The notes beneath the pieces were generated by a model. It had not been told where the DNA came from and did no database searches. It worked only from the letters and a program-made list of their open reading frames with translations. Positions 46,301 through 52,416 of a DNA stretch of 64,000 nucleotides are shown one piece after another. Location of the stretch: assembly GCA_009841045.1 (NCBI GenBank), contig VXMO01000002.1, positions 55,292 to 119,291 of the forward strand. Direction: 5' to 3'. Within the stretch, counting starts at the first letter, position 1, and each line of letters opens with the position of its first letter. The translations under genes were made by a program, and so were the position numbers. This DNA comes from Dehalococcoidia bacterium. GTDB taxonomy: Bacteria; Chloroflexota; Dehalococcoidia; UBA6926.

Positions 46301-46907
46301 GAAGGCCGACAATGGCCTGGTGCGTGGCGACGAGGGATGACGAGCAAGCCGTATCGATAGCAAGCGCAGGCCCCTCAAGACCAAGCGTGTAGGAGATGCG
46401 CCCGATAGCGGTATTGAGGTTGCTCCCGCTGGCTGCGTAAAGACTGGTGGCGGGATCGTCCAGTTCAATCGACGCAACGGCCGCAGCGCGATACTCATTG
46501 TTGCTGATGCCGCCGTAGACGCCGGTGCGCGTTCCCCTGAGGGTTTCCGGATCGATCCCCGCGTCTTCGAGGGCGCGCCAACTCGTTTCCAACATAAGCC
46601 GCTGTTGCGGATCCAGAAGCTGTGCCTCTATCGGCGCGATTCTGAAGAACTCGGCATCGAACTTGTCGATGTCGTCGATGAATGCTCCGTAGTGGATGAT
46701 GTCGCCCTGCGTGGAGGGAAGCTCAAGGAATTCGCCCATGCGACCGGGCCCTTCGCCGACCCTCCCCTCTGTTCGCACCATGGTGCCAGAGGACAGCAGC
46801 CGCCAATAGGAATCGTAATCGTTCGCGCCGGGAAATCGGCACGCCATACCGATGATTGCGATGGGTTCGCCCGTCTGGGAGATGTATCCTGCCACGATCC
46901 CTCCCAC
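37386..46907 (-). CDS. Type I PKS: KS-AT-DH-MT-(psiKR)-ER-KR-ACP-KS with AT-less terminal module
   Basis: A 3173-residue megasynthase (GTG at 46907; the GTG at 46895, after GGGAGGG, is as good). KS1 is about 12-430 with Cys188 (DTACSSS) and His323. AT is about 575-885 with Ser665 (GHSLGEF) and PAFHS, pointing to malonyl-CoA. DH is about 935-1190 with His981 (HRVFGRVIAP) and LLDGCVQA. C-MT is about 1400-1640 (EVGAGTGSS), then a structural KR half, ER about 1835-2150 (IHAASGGVGMAAV), KR about 2185-2370 (TGGLGGIG), ACP near Ser2501 (GMDSLM), a Pro-rich linker, and KS2 about 2597-3040 with Cys2759 (DLACTSS). After KS2 the two AT-flanking linkers are joined directly. The domain set predicts a fully reduced, methyl-branched acyl chain. 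It is similar in plan to the Sup-type PKS of sponge symbionts. Confidence 0.93.
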   Translation of the reverse strand: MGGIVAGYISQTGEPIAIIGMACRFPGANDYDSYWRLLSSGTMVRTEGRVGEGPGRMGEFLELPSTQGDIIHYGAFIDDIDKFDAEFFRIAPIEAQLLDPQQRLMLETSWRALEDAGIDPETLRGTRTGVYGGISNNEYRAAAVASIELDDPATSLYAASGSNLNTAIGRISYTLGLEGPALAIDTACSSSLVATHQAIVGLQRGEADIALAGGVNAMLSGRVMFLRRQAGMLSPNGICRTFDEAADGYLRGEGCGIMVLKRLSDAERDGDRIWGIIRGSAINQDGASQGLTVPSASAQENVIRDALASAGLTPMDVDYLEAHGTATPVGDPPELQAAAAAYGSGRPADQPMIIGSVKTNFGHLEPASGVAGMMKVILGMRRGIIPKHLNFENPTTAIDWETANLHVPTEAMDWPQVDGRPPRAAVSGFGWSGTNAHVIVEGYGAPAAPSLSAGTTMWPLGASVELDAPDSVDVTDTTPRQTRILPLSAKTPETLQDLAQRYLDQLSETSGGPSPDAPTSDPVLSDLTWTTSIGRSHFRYRAAIPFRDAASLRDGLDKIAESTSPRRPAGAPSKIAFVYTGQNSQWVGMAQTLYETEPVARDILDRCEAIVQSERGESLLDVIFGRAGDLDDSRWAQPAVYAVECMLTALWKSIGVTPSVVAGHSLGEFAAAQAAGALTFEEGLRMTTARGELMSGLPLDAAMGAVFAPQAAVEAAIVEQQAISGDTRLTIGLDNAINQVVSGGKDDVEAILQRFEAEEVRVRRLTPGPAFHSAFVEPMLDTQESTFSEILKSPRTPQIPLICDYTGRPLEEGELIDAAYWSRHAREKVLFRSSIESMAEMGVDFVIEIGPGMVLGPVVSLAWPPNAPVKDPPVLSSMIRPPHDETEPPVDATRGFITAVAAAYEAGVPIDFPGLFTGESRRRVIAPGYPFQRHRHWVDTSARPAAVAGHPLLGIRHVSPRGEVSFESRPSPSNPAWLSDHRVFGRVIAPGAMYASMALTAARADYDGIVALDDTQIQTAMVFADAEDNDTPESAERSAQVILEPRGKDASRGFEIYSTSDTENNWTLHAKGTALDQRGLPDGVTAISPDELRDGLRQIDIVEFYRSKAEIRLDFGPLFQTVTELWAGNGASLGEVTLPDELVRNGLDFHPVLLDGCVQAASAARIDDDFSNSTTYLPFAWERLWMSGPLPSRVLCHATMRERPSDAATDSRRGTPEVYATDVTIYSPDGEPLGGIIGLTIKRATREALFSADEGLSNLLYDVVWQDRPLFPLQPADFLTEPSVIQAATPSFKEYISREGVDWGDRTNLMADIERLSYSFALAAVRELGCHYAAGEVINPEALSDELNITGDRAKLFRRVFELLVRAGVMRETADGFHVLIGPDDPLPADLPPDPNAFAESMLERYPFGSIEIALCQRTAAELPGILQRETDPLTVLFGSDYPTPGDLYNTAPSTGAVNNMLGDTIAALIQEVPAGRTLRIIEVGAGTGSSTAAVLPRLPAGSFEYVYTDISAGFFSEAEARFGTADGAIDYRPLDIGKSPVEQGFEPHRYDLVIAANVLHDTVSLSETLRNCMNLLAPSGHLIALEALVGMGWQDVTFGALEGWWHFNDKYRTNHAIVGPDVWTQALLDTGFEDPQVLGLGSGESSEAPDRSVFLARAPAEIIEEPGAWVIAADDGDVADTLAAELTARNQTVTLADVDLLDRESWRALFDSLPQDVPVRGVIHLVAAGGHGSDATTDELSADIRQAGGSALAMVQGLLDADVIPSGGLWIITRGAQSIGREPLIEPAGAALWGLGKVLIREIPALQARMIDLDDDGIESTDLIDELLRPDSENHVVWRRGYRQAARLVRSSDVADRLTIPEGSGWLLMPDESGDPDRIYVDNVEDAALEPWQARVAVDAVGLNFRDVLLSIGMEDATNLGLEFMGRVTEVGADVTRLSPGDRVISLSFETLAAETVVHEQLIAHAPETMSTRELATVPTAYTTALRSYEFAGLGAGDRVLIHAASGGVGMAAVAMAQAAGAEIFATASSRKQTYLRELGINHIYDSRSTLFGQQILEDTGGAGVDIVLNSLTGEGFIDASLSCLAQDGRFVELARDGILTEEEMATARPDVKYHILKNDELKVTHPEIIGTALRAVVEQLDDGKLGPIPYTAWSMAEVPSAIKFMRDALHIGKIVVANSPLQSGSLRADRTYLVTGGLGGIGTEVARWLADKGAGAIVLNGRRNPDPEAQEVIDELREVGVTVQVELADVTDGAAIDAMLERIDASLPPLAGVIHSVGVLADASVANQTWDSFERVLSPKILGAWQLHRATLNRDLDMFILFSSVAGVFGNPGQANHAAANAFLDQLAGHRRAMGLAGQTIAWGAWSDIGEAAEQRERIEETLAERGTLWMSPDQGMRAFDWLVHQDWTNATVTSIEWESFLDSVGFTPPLFTEFEHVESDEDAGSADAGETLLASLGNAAPDEREQLIIEFLRRELQSVMRMPSQPTPAAEFSELGMDSLMAVELRNRINRALVGAYVAPNTVVFDYPSIGRLAAHVAGELGEIAPSATPIVERSTPPLPAPVVELPAPPSPARVVETPAATPRVKRQTDQDAIAIVGMACRFPGSENLDAFWHLLENGESAVTDGRTNRGDWTGLLGDPNAKNSYERHGAFLENIDEFDPRFFRIQPIEARTMDPQQRLLLETAWQALEDAGINPDELRGSQTGVYAGISGSEYRTVLARNGGEDIFGTTPSMAIGRIAFTFGLQGPAVPIDLACTSSVAAVHQGAAALRNGEVDLALAGGVSIILSQSTSRFLAELGILSRSGRTASFDASGDGYVRGEGCGFVVLKRLSDAERDGDHIWGVVRGSAVNQNGAGFSMISPNGAAQQTVMRDALERSGVTPSDIDYLEAHGTGTPLGDSIEANAVAAVYGRDREADRPLIMGSVKTNMGHLEAASGMAGLIKVVLAMKHRLIPKHLNFTTPNPEIDWSNMPLHIPIEAMDWPAPADRPTMAAINVFGMTGANAHVIIEGYEAGARQPTPSAAPKARLLPLSAKDDAALRELAERYRDWLDTRVNGSAENANHVDEALADMAWTASVGRSHFPARGGVVFTNVDDLRAGLQRLIDGSSPANGAAANRDTDPVSAAARAYEAGQDVDFVKFFAGEERLRISVPGYPFQRRRYWVRSRNGAG

Positions 46908-47032
46908 GCTCGGTAATCAGATTCTCGGGCCGCAAGTCTGCATCCACTATAGATAGCCGCTTCGTAACTGCCAATACATCACAGCCCGATTTATCTATTA
47001 TAGAAACGCAAGTGAGACCCTTTCTCAGGATC

Positions 47033-48685
47033 ATGTCAATCGCTCAAACGGCACTCAATAAACTCGCAGTTCGACCGTCGTACAGCTGGGGTCAACTGCG
47101 CGGCGACGTCTTCGGTGGACTAACGGCGGGAAGCATTGTGCTCCCGGCTGCGGTCGGCTACGGCGTGATCTCCGGTCTCGGCCCTGTCGCCGGCTTGTAC
47201 GGAGCCACCGCCGTCAGTCTCTTTGCCGCGCTCTTTGGCGGCACACGCGGAATGATTTCCGGCCCAAATATCCTTGTTACCCTGACCATGGCCGCGGTCG
47301 TTTCCCAGTACGCCAACAGCCTTGCAGAAGCTGCTGCCGCCGCCGTCCTTGCGGGTTTGATCCAGATCGGTTTCGGAGTTCTCCGGCTTGGACGATTTGT
47401 TTCCTACACTCCGTATTCACTGATAGCCGGTTTCCTCACGGCATTCGGAATCCTCCTGATCATCAAGCAGATACTGCTTGGGCTGGGCGCGTCAGCGGGC
47501 GGCACTGCGCTAGACAGCGTCCGTGCGTTGCCTGACGCGCTGAGGGAAGCCAACGTGGAGGCTATCATTGTCGCGGTCTTCTGTGTCGCGCTGGGAGTAG
47601 CATGGCGGGGAAGGCTCCTGAAAATCGCCCCGGCGCAATTCGCGGTGCTGGTTTTCGGGACAATCGTGGCTGTGTTGTTCTTTACGGGCGCGCCCACCAT
47701 TGGCAATGTCCCACAGGGACTGCCCTCACCAGAGTTGCCTGAGTTCACCCTCGATACGCTGGTCAGGCTTCTCCAACCTGCATTTGCCATGGCGCTGCTG
47801 AGTTCCCTATCAACCCTCATCGTGGCTCTCCCTCTGGACACGATCACCGGGACGCAGCACAAGCCCAATCAGGAACTGGCAGCGCAGGGCATGGGCAACG
47901 TTGCAGCCGGTTTCATCGGCGGCATGCCAGGGGGCGTGTCTCCGGGAACACTTGCCAACGCATTCAGCGGTGGACGTACGCAGGTGGCCGGGCTAACCGT
48001 TGCAGCCCTTATGGTCTCCGTCCTCCTCTTCCTCGGGCCGATCGCGGAACGCGTGCCCCTTTCGGTTCTCGCAGGCATCCTGATCATCAACGGCTGGAAC
48101 ATCATTGATTGGCGATTCATCAAGCGCCTGCATCGTGTTCCTGCCGACTACACAATCGTCATGGTCCTAACCTGCTCCATTGTGCTCTTTGTGGACATCA
48201 CCCTCGCCGTGGTGGTCGGCTTTGTGGTGTCCGCGTTGGCCGCTGCGCGACGGCGTGAAATGATGGAAACCGAGGTCCTCATCTCCACCCCAATTCTTGA
48301 CAGCGTGTTCCTTGAGAATGATGATGCAGACCCATTTGAGGCACGCGCTGGAGTCGTCATTTTCCCAGATCGCGTCACGGTGGCCTCAGCCCGTGAGGTG
48401 AGCCGCATAGTCCGTTCGGACATCCAGGCGCATCAGGTCGTCATCTTTGACATGTCCCGCACCTTTTTCATCGACGATTCCGCGGCAGTGGCTATAGCGG
48501 ATCTGATCAGGATTGCGACCGTTCGCCGCCCGGGCCGCGTTGTCATCGCGGGATTGACAAAACCGGTCACGGAAACGTTTGATGCGTTCGGCCTGCGCTC
48601 CGCCATGCCCGAAGGACTGATTGTTCCCGACATGGATGCCGCACGAGCCAGAGTACGAGACCTGCTGGCCACCCCTGCACCCTGA
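47033..48685 (+). CDS. SulP/SLC26 anion transporter with STAS domain
   Basis: The start at 47033 (AGGA close upstream) gives 550 residues; the track's start lies within the PKS 5' end on the other strand. About 11-12 membrane segments begin with VFGGLTAGSIVLPAAVGYGVISGLGPVAGLYGA, the SulP signature, then ISGPNILVTLTMAA. The C-terminal STAS domain (about 440-545) has VVIFDMSRTFFIDDSAA. SulP proteins move sulfate, bicarbonate or dicarboxylates, and the substrate cannot be read from sequence. It is divergent from the PKS across a 125-bp shared promoter region. Confidence 0.9.
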   Translation: MSIAQTALNKLAVRPSYSWGQLRGDVFGGLTAGSIVLPAAVGYGVISGLGPVAGLYGATAVSLFAALFGGTRGMISGPNILVTLTMAAVVSQYANSLAEAAAAAVLAGLIQIGFGVLRLGRFVSYTPYSLIAGFLTAFGILLIIKQILLGLGASAGGTALDSVRALPDALREANVEAIIVAVFCVALGVAWRGRLLKIAPAQFAVLVFGTIVAVLFFTGAPTIGNVPQGLPSPELPEFTLDTLVRLLQPAFAMALLSSLSTLIVALPLDTITGTQHKPNQELAAQGMGNVAAGFIGGMPGGVSPGTLANAFSGGRTQVAGLTVAALMVSVLLFLGPIAERVPLSVLAGILIINGWNIIDWRFIKRLHRVPADYTIVMVLTCSIVLFVDITLAVVVGFVVSALAAARRREMMETEVLISTPILDSVFLENDDADPFEARAGVVIFPDRVTVASAREVSRIVRSDIQAHQVVIFDMSRTFFIDDSAAVAIADLIRIATVRRPGRVVIAGLTKPVTETFDAFGLRSAMPEGLIVPDMDAARARVRDLLATPAP

Positions 48686-48700
48686 GCTTGTCGAGAGGTG
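48678..48700. repeat. Degenerate hairpin repeat, GAGCxTGTCGA loop family
   Basis: CACCCTGAGCTTGTCGAGAGGTG overlaps the SulP stop codon. The stem is CACC(C)/(A)GGTG and the loop has one change (GAGCTTGTCGA). It lies between convergent genes. Confidence 0.6.
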
Positions 48701-48718
48701 AATAGAGGAACCGGGCCC

Positions 48719-49831
48719 TCACCCCCAGACGTTCTGAGCCGTCTCGGCGACTACTCGCAGCTTTGCATTCTGTTCCTCAATGGTGAGTCGATTGCCGACG
48801 ATGGACGTGCCGAACCCGCATTGCGGGCTAATGGCCAGTTGCTCGTGCGGGAAGTGCTGTGAGGCCTCGGTAATCCTGTCCGAAAGCTCCGATAGTGTCT
48901 CGGCGCGTGGCGACTTGGTCGTGACCAGCCCAAGCGCCACTGTCTTGTCGTTGGGCACGCCGCGAAGAGGTTCAAATGAACCCGAGCGCTCGTCATCGTA
49001 CTCCAGCATCAGCCGATGCGCGTTCACCCGTTGGAGTACCGGCTCAACAATGCGGTCGTAACCGCCTTCGGCCAGCCAACGACTGCCCTGGTTGCCTCGG
49101 CAGAGGTGGAACGCGAATGTCGCCTCCGTGAAGCCGTCCATCACGGCGTTGTCCAGCTCGATTCCTTGTGCGACCCAGTCCTCTCCGGTCCGGCCTTGGG
49201 ACTCGTAGAATGCCGCCCATGTTGGATCAAGAATGAGAGGGTAGTGCGGGGCGTCGAGCTGGATATAAGTTGCGCCAAGCCTGATCAACTCTTCGATTTC
49301 CTCGCGGATGATCTGCGCCACGTCACTCAGAAACGCATCAAGCGTGGGGTATGCCTCAACTGATTTGCTCGGCGACCAGAAATTGGCGAATAGGCTGGGA
49401 CTCGGTAGCGTCACCTTCGGCATGCGTGTCGTGTGGCCCCGGAGATAGGTGAACTCCTCTGCCGACAGGTGACGTTTGCGCCGCAGTTCGCCAACAACGC
49501 CAAGCGTCGCCGGGCGCTCCGTCAGTGAATCTCCAACCCGCTCATCGCCACGCCAATCACCCCAGAGAAACGCGTCGATATCGAACTCGCCGAAGCCATC
49601 GACCGCCTCGGGCATCTGGCTCTGGAACGATAACCGCCGCATCTCGCCATCTGTAAGCACCTCGAACCCGGCCGCCTCCTGCGCAGCCACCGCGCCGTCG
49701 ACGGCGGCGTCCTCAATGCGCTTGAACTCCGAGGGCGTGATTTGTCCGGCCGCAACCTCCTCGCGCGCGGCGAGCAACTCCGGCGGCCTGATCATGCTTC
49801 CAACCACGTCGGCATGAGGCAGGTCTGACAT
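48719..49831 (-). CDS. MetE-like cobalamin-independent methionine synthase family protein (C-terminal domain type)
   Basis: I use the ATG at 49831 (370 residues); the track's extra 52 residues cover the AT-rich promoter. The protein matches the stand-alone MetE C-terminal-domain family: VGSMIRPPELLAAREEVAAG, EVLTDGEMRRLSF, YIQLDAPHYPLILD, FHLCRGN (zinc-ligand His and Cys) and SPQCGFGTSIVGN (second Cys). The three zinc ligands are retained. Single-domain members do not usually make methionine from methyl-THF and may use other methyl donors or acceptors. It is divergent from a MarR gene that may regulate it. Confidence 0.85.
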   Translation of the reverse strand: MSDLPHADVVGSMIRPPELLAAREEVAAGQITPSEFKRIEDAAVDGAVAAQEAAGFEVLTDGEMRRLSFQSQMPEAVDGFGEFDIDAFLWGDWRGDERVGDSLTERPATLGVVGELRRKRHLSAEEFTYLRGHTTRMPKVTLPSPSLFANFWSPSKSVEAYPTLDAFLSDVAQIIREEIEELIRLGATYIQLDAPHYPLILDPTWAAFYESQGRTGEDWVAQGIELDNAVMDGFTEATFAFHLCRGNQGSRWLAEGGYDRIVEPVLQRVNAHRLMLEYDDERSGSFEPLRGVPNDKTVALGLVTTKSPRAETLSELSDRITEASQHFPHEQLAISPQCGFGTSIVGNRLTIEEQNAKLRVVAETAQNVWG

Positions 49832-49970
49832 GTTGCGGAGTCTTGCATATCGACGGGGCTTGGGCAAGCGATTCGGGTAGTCATTCGGGATAAAAGTTGC
49901 ATACACAATAAATGTGACTGATAATAATTGCCGTAAACAAATAATAAGGATGTCCTGAAATCTCGACTGC

Positions 49971-49997
49971 TTGGGCGCAGCGTACATGCTCTATACT
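49971..49997 (+). promoter_or_regulatory. Possible promoter of the MarR gene
   Basis: TTGGGC and TATACT with a 15-bp spacer, 29 nt before the GTG start. The surrounding 194-bp divergent region is AT-rich (GATAATAATTGCC, AACAAATAATAAGG) and contains TTGCATACACAA. No clear MarR palindrome is seen by eye. Confidence 0.3.
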
Positions 49998-50025
49998 GAC
50001 CTCAAATCACCATGGCGATAGACGA

Positions 50026-50511
50026 GTGACAGACAACCACGATCAATCTCAGGGCGGTAATGACTCCCCGCAAGGGGCGCAGCCTATAGGCTTGGGTATT
50101 CAGGTGACCAGCCTGATGAATGCGGTCCTCAGGGGCGCGGCGACCGAATTGGAGCCCTACGACATTACCCCATTGGAGTTCACAGCTCTGCGCATGTGCT
50201 TGGCCAAAGGCGAGACCACCATGACAGAGTTGGCGACGATATTGCCTGTCGACACCTCCCGCACAAGCCGCACCGTGACCGGCTTGGTTGACAAGGGCTT
50301 GCTCCGCAGGCGCAGGCGCCGAGACGACCGCCGTGTTGTTATGCTGCGGCTTTCCGAACAGGGAATTGAGCTAACCTCGACGCTCCAGGAACTGCTACGG
50401 GCCTTCGATGCCAGGCTCACGGAGAACGTCACTGAGGATGAACTGAGGGTGTTCGAATCCGTAATCTCAAGAATTGCCGCCAACTACGCTGCCATGCAGG
50501 AGACCGAATAG
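50026..50511 (+). CDS. MarR-family transcriptional regulator
   Basis: A 161-residue protein starting at GTG. The winged helix is clear: PLEFTALRMCLAKGETTMTELATILPVDTSRTSRTVTGLVDKGLLRRRRRRDDRRVVMLRLSEQG. This includes the recognition helix and the Arg/Asp wing (RRDDRR). The C-terminal helix provides dimerisation. The N-terminal 30 residues are low-complexity and may be disordered. It is divergent from the MetE-like gene, its likeliest target, and convergent with the methyltransferase gene. Confidence 0.9.
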   Translation: MTDNHDQSQGGNDSPQGAQPIGLGIQVTSLMNAVLRGAATELEPYDITPLEFTALRMCLAKGETTMTELATILPVDTSRTSRTVTGLVDKGLLRRRRRRDDRRVVMLRLSEQGIELTSTLQELLRAFDARLTENVTEDELRVFESVISRIAANYAAMQETE

Positions 50512-50569
50512 CTGCGAGAGGCCGCTCCACGGACATCGGCATCTCCGAGCATATAGACGGCGGCGCTGC

Positions 50570-51397
50570 TTACGAAAACGGCTTGTTGGCAATCGCCTCG
50601 CCGTATCCGACGGCTAGCAGCGCGCCGGGATCCCTCCGCCACCTCTCATAAGCAACGGCTATATCATCGGCGAGTTTCCTGGTGGTTACTCCGTAGCCAA
50701 TCGCCTGCTCTCTGAGACTCGGCGACAAGAACCAGGCGTAGACCAGGCGGTAAATGAACTCGATTTCCTCCGCAGAGTCGAACATGTCAAACGTCGCATT
50801 CATCCTGATGTTGGCAAATCCCGCCTTGATAAGCCGGTCCTTTAGTTCCTTGCCCATCTGCGGATGAGCATCATCAGTCGCCAGGATGTCTTCGAACATA
50901 TCCCATGCCTTCCTGAGGATGCCGAAGTCGGGCACAGTAAAGCTGGACTCGCAGATCATCTCGCGGCAGCCGATGATGCCCCCCGGCTTCAGGACGCGCA
51001 TCACCTCCGCCAGCACGGCCTCGGTGTCCGGAACGTGCATCAGGACGTTATGGCAGTGGGCGACGTCGAAGTAGTCGTCCTCAAACGGAAGGTCCGCCAC
51101 GTCGGCAACCTGGAATATCGTGTTCGTTTGGCCGGCTGCCTCCGCCACGGATCGCGCCAGGTCGATCTGCGATTCCTCCATGTCGACACCGTATAGCTCC
51201 CCCGGTGAGACAGCCTGTGCCAGGCCAACTGATATGGTGCCGGGGCCGCAGCCGAAATCCAGAATACGAAGCCCCGGCCTCAGATAGGGAAGGAGATAGG
51301 CGGCGTTTTTCTGCGCGGTGAAGCGCCGCATAGTCTCAACAAACTCATGGCCGAAGCCCATCGTGTAGTCAGGGGTTGAAGATGTTCCGTGCGTCAT
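50570..51397 (-). CDS. Class I SAM-dependent methyltransferase (Methyltransf_11-like)
   Basis: A 275-residue protein with ILDFGCGPGTISVGLAQ (motif I), ELYGVDMEESQIDLAR (acidic end of beta-2), FQVADVADLPFEDDYFDVAHCHNVLMHV (motifs II/III) and VLKPGGIIGCREM. The fold is that of small-molecule methyltransferases (UbiE/quinone- or arsenite-methyltransferase-like), substrate unknown. It has an unusually elaborate 5' region: a PhoB-box-like promoter, a structured RNA element of about 175 nt, and a 13-codon upstream ORF whose stop overlaps this start codon (ATGA). Confidence 0.88.
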   Translation of the reverse strand: MTHGTSSTPDYTMGFGHEFVETMRRFTAQKNAAYLLPYLRPGLRILDFGCGPGTISVGLAQAVSPGELYGVDMEESQIDLARSVAEAAGQTNTIFQVADVADLPFEDDYFDVAHCHNVLMHVPDTEAVLAEVMRVLKPGGIIGCREMICESSFTVPDFGILRKAWDMFEDILATDDAHPQMGKELKDRLIKAGFANIRMNATFDMFDSAEEIEFIYRLVYAWFLSPSLREQAIGYGVTTRKLADDIAVAYERWRRDPGALLAVGYGEAIANKPFS

Positions 51398-51435
51398 TCG
51401 GGTATGCTTCCTCGCTCACCCCCACGGTCCAACAT
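51394..51435 (-). CDS. Possible 13-codon upstream ORF coupled to the methyltransferase gene
   Basis: The ATG at 51435 is preceded by GAGAGGAG and encodes MLDRGGERGSIPE. Its TGA overlaps the ATG of the methyltransferase gene, so ribosomes finishing it could restart there. It is too short for the track. The copy of the leader at 53340-53511 has no equivalent, so conservation cannot be shown here. Confidence 0.3.
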   Translation of the reverse strand: MLDRGGERGSIPE

Positions 51436-51467
51436 CGCTCCTCTCGGCCAGACTGTTGGCGCCCCCG

Positions 51468-51642
51468 TGTCGGGATCCGGGGGCTGCACAGACCCAAAAG
51501 GCGGGTCAGAACAGGTAGAGACTTTGGGGTGCGACAGCGCAGCGACCAAGGGGATGTTGTCGGGTGTAGTCGCCACCGGACTTGGCGCTGTTGCCGGCAC
51601 AGGCTTTCGCCGTACAAGGGCCAAGTGGGACACCTCCCGACA
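51468..51642 (-). ncRNA. Structured RNA leader candidate, copy A
   Basis: A 175-nt element upstream of the methyltransferase gene, homologous to copy B at 53340-53511. On the minus strand the ends pair (TGTCGGGA 51642-51635 with TCCCGACA 51475-51468). An internal helix pairs CAGCGCCAAG (51590-51581) with CTTGGTCGCTG (51550-51540), leaving one bulged T. A hairpin GACCC/GGGTC lies at 51491-51507, and a GGC-GAAA-GCC tetraloop hairpin near 51610. CCCACTTGGCCCTTGTACG is identical in both copies. Compensating differences against copy B support RNA structure. A cis leader (riboswitch-like or attenuator) or a stand-alone sRNA would both fit; I know no Rfam family that matches. Confidence 0.6.
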
Positions 51643-51668
51643 TTGCACTGCGAATCTTGCCGAGTGTC

Positions 51669-51732
51669 ACTATACCACTTGGGTGTAACCATAGCGTAAC
51701 TATCTCACCGCATCGGCGTTACTTCGTGTAAC
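51669..51732 (-). promoter_or_regulatory. Promoter A with PhoB-like GTTAC direct repeats
   Basis: On the minus strand a -10 TATAGT (51674-51669) is preceded 10 nt upstream by GTTAC (51689-51685), by a second GTTAC exactly 11 bp further (51700-51696), and by a third 32 bp beyond that (51732-51728), which forms an inverted GTTAC-N5-GTAAC with its neighbour. No good -35 exists. Repeats with 11-bp period replacing the -35 are the arrangement used by PhoB/OmpR-type activators. Promoter B (53537-53600) has the same spacings. Confidence 0.6.
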
Positions 51733-51763
51733 TATTCGCAGAACTCCGCCGGAATCTTCACTT

Positions 51764-51796
51764 CCGCTCACCCTGAGCCTGTCGAAGGGTGAGCGG
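51764..51796. repeat. Hairpin repeat, GAGCCTGTCGA loop family
   Basis: A perfect 11-bp stem CCGCTCACCCT / AGGGTGAGCGG around GAGCCTGTCGA. It lies just beyond the end of the secreted-protein gene and upstream of promoter A, so it may be that gene's 3' end. Together with leader A it accounts for the 413-bp gene-free stretch 51398-51810. Confidence 0.9.
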
Positions 51797-51810
51797 GGCG
51801 CTTCCGTCCA

Positions 51811-52416
51811 CTACCTCCAGAACGCCGGTGCAATCTCTCTCACACAGTACGTGCCGGCTGCTCGCCAAGGCCCGTAGCCGTTGTTGGGGCATTCGCTGAT
51901 GCTGCTGACGCCATGGGTCAAGTATCGTTCCACAACCGACGTGCAATTCTTCGCGGCTGATAGCGCAAAGGGCCCGTCACCGTAGTTAACTGAAAAGTTC
52001 GAAGCCAAGAGATAAACAACTTCGTCGGCAGACACCGTCCCTGCCGGTGTTGAGAGAGCCGGGAAGCTTCCACCATGGTCGCTTGAAGCAGTCGTCCAGA
52101 GGGTGCACGGCCCCCGCCGGTCTTTACGTGCAGTTGGAGTGGTTCTTGTCGTGGTAGGAGACGCGCCTTGTGGGGGCGTCGTGGCGCGTGGCGTTGGAGT
52201 GGCAGTGGCCTCAGCCGCCGGGTCGTCGCCGTCCTCCTCTTCCGGAACCGCGGTCGGAGTGGCGGTCGCCAGAGCAGGCGGCGGCAGCAAGGGACCCGGG
52301 TTGCTCGGATCGGGAAGATCATCCTGAGCGGCGACAGAGGCGGCTGTCAGGATCAGCGATGCCAGCAAGACAATCGTTACAGCAAGACCAAAGGCAAGAC
52401 GTCCACGCTTGTTCAT
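51811..52416 (-). CDS. Secreted protein with Pro/Thr-rich linker and small Cys-containing domain
   Basis: A 201-residue protein. It has a signal peptide (MNKRGRLAFGLAVTIVLLASLILTAASVAAQ), then an acidic Pro/Ala/Thr-rich linker of about 70 residues (ATATPTPRATTPPQG), then a C-terminal domain of about 100 residues with four cysteines (PCTLW, NCTSV, SECPN and TYCVRE) that could form two disulfides. I recognise no family. Its start overlaps the stop of the coiled-coil membrane-protein gene (TGATG), so both are expressed from promoter B. It is probably exported and held near the cell surface. Confidence 0.8.
   Translation of the reverse strand: MNKRGRLAFGLAVTIVLLASLILTAASVAAQDDLPDPSNPGPLLPPPALATATPTAVPEEEDGDDPAAEATATPTPRATTPPQGASPTTTRTTPTARKDRRGPCTLWTTASSDHGGSFPALSTPAGTVSADEVVYLLASNFSVNYGDGPFALSAAKNCTSVVERYLTHGVSSISECPNNGYGPWRAAGTYCVREIAPAFWR

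Noticed and set aside
46856-47032. N-terminal extension of the SulP ORF
   Set aside because: It overlaps the 5' end of the PKS on the other strand and is not membrane-protein-like; the SulP homology begins at 47033.
51394-51648. Minus-strand peptides in leaders A and B (SHLALVRR block)
   Set aside because: The reading frames diverge soon after the conserved block, with frame-shifting indels and no common C-terminus, so a conserved peptide is less likely than a conserved RNA.
51389-51688. Plus-strand ORFs over leader copies A and B (99-107 aa, and 93 aa at 53286-53567)
   Set aside because: They resemble each other only because the underlying DNA element is duplicated. Conservation is at the base level in stems and loops, and promoter signals point to the minus strand.
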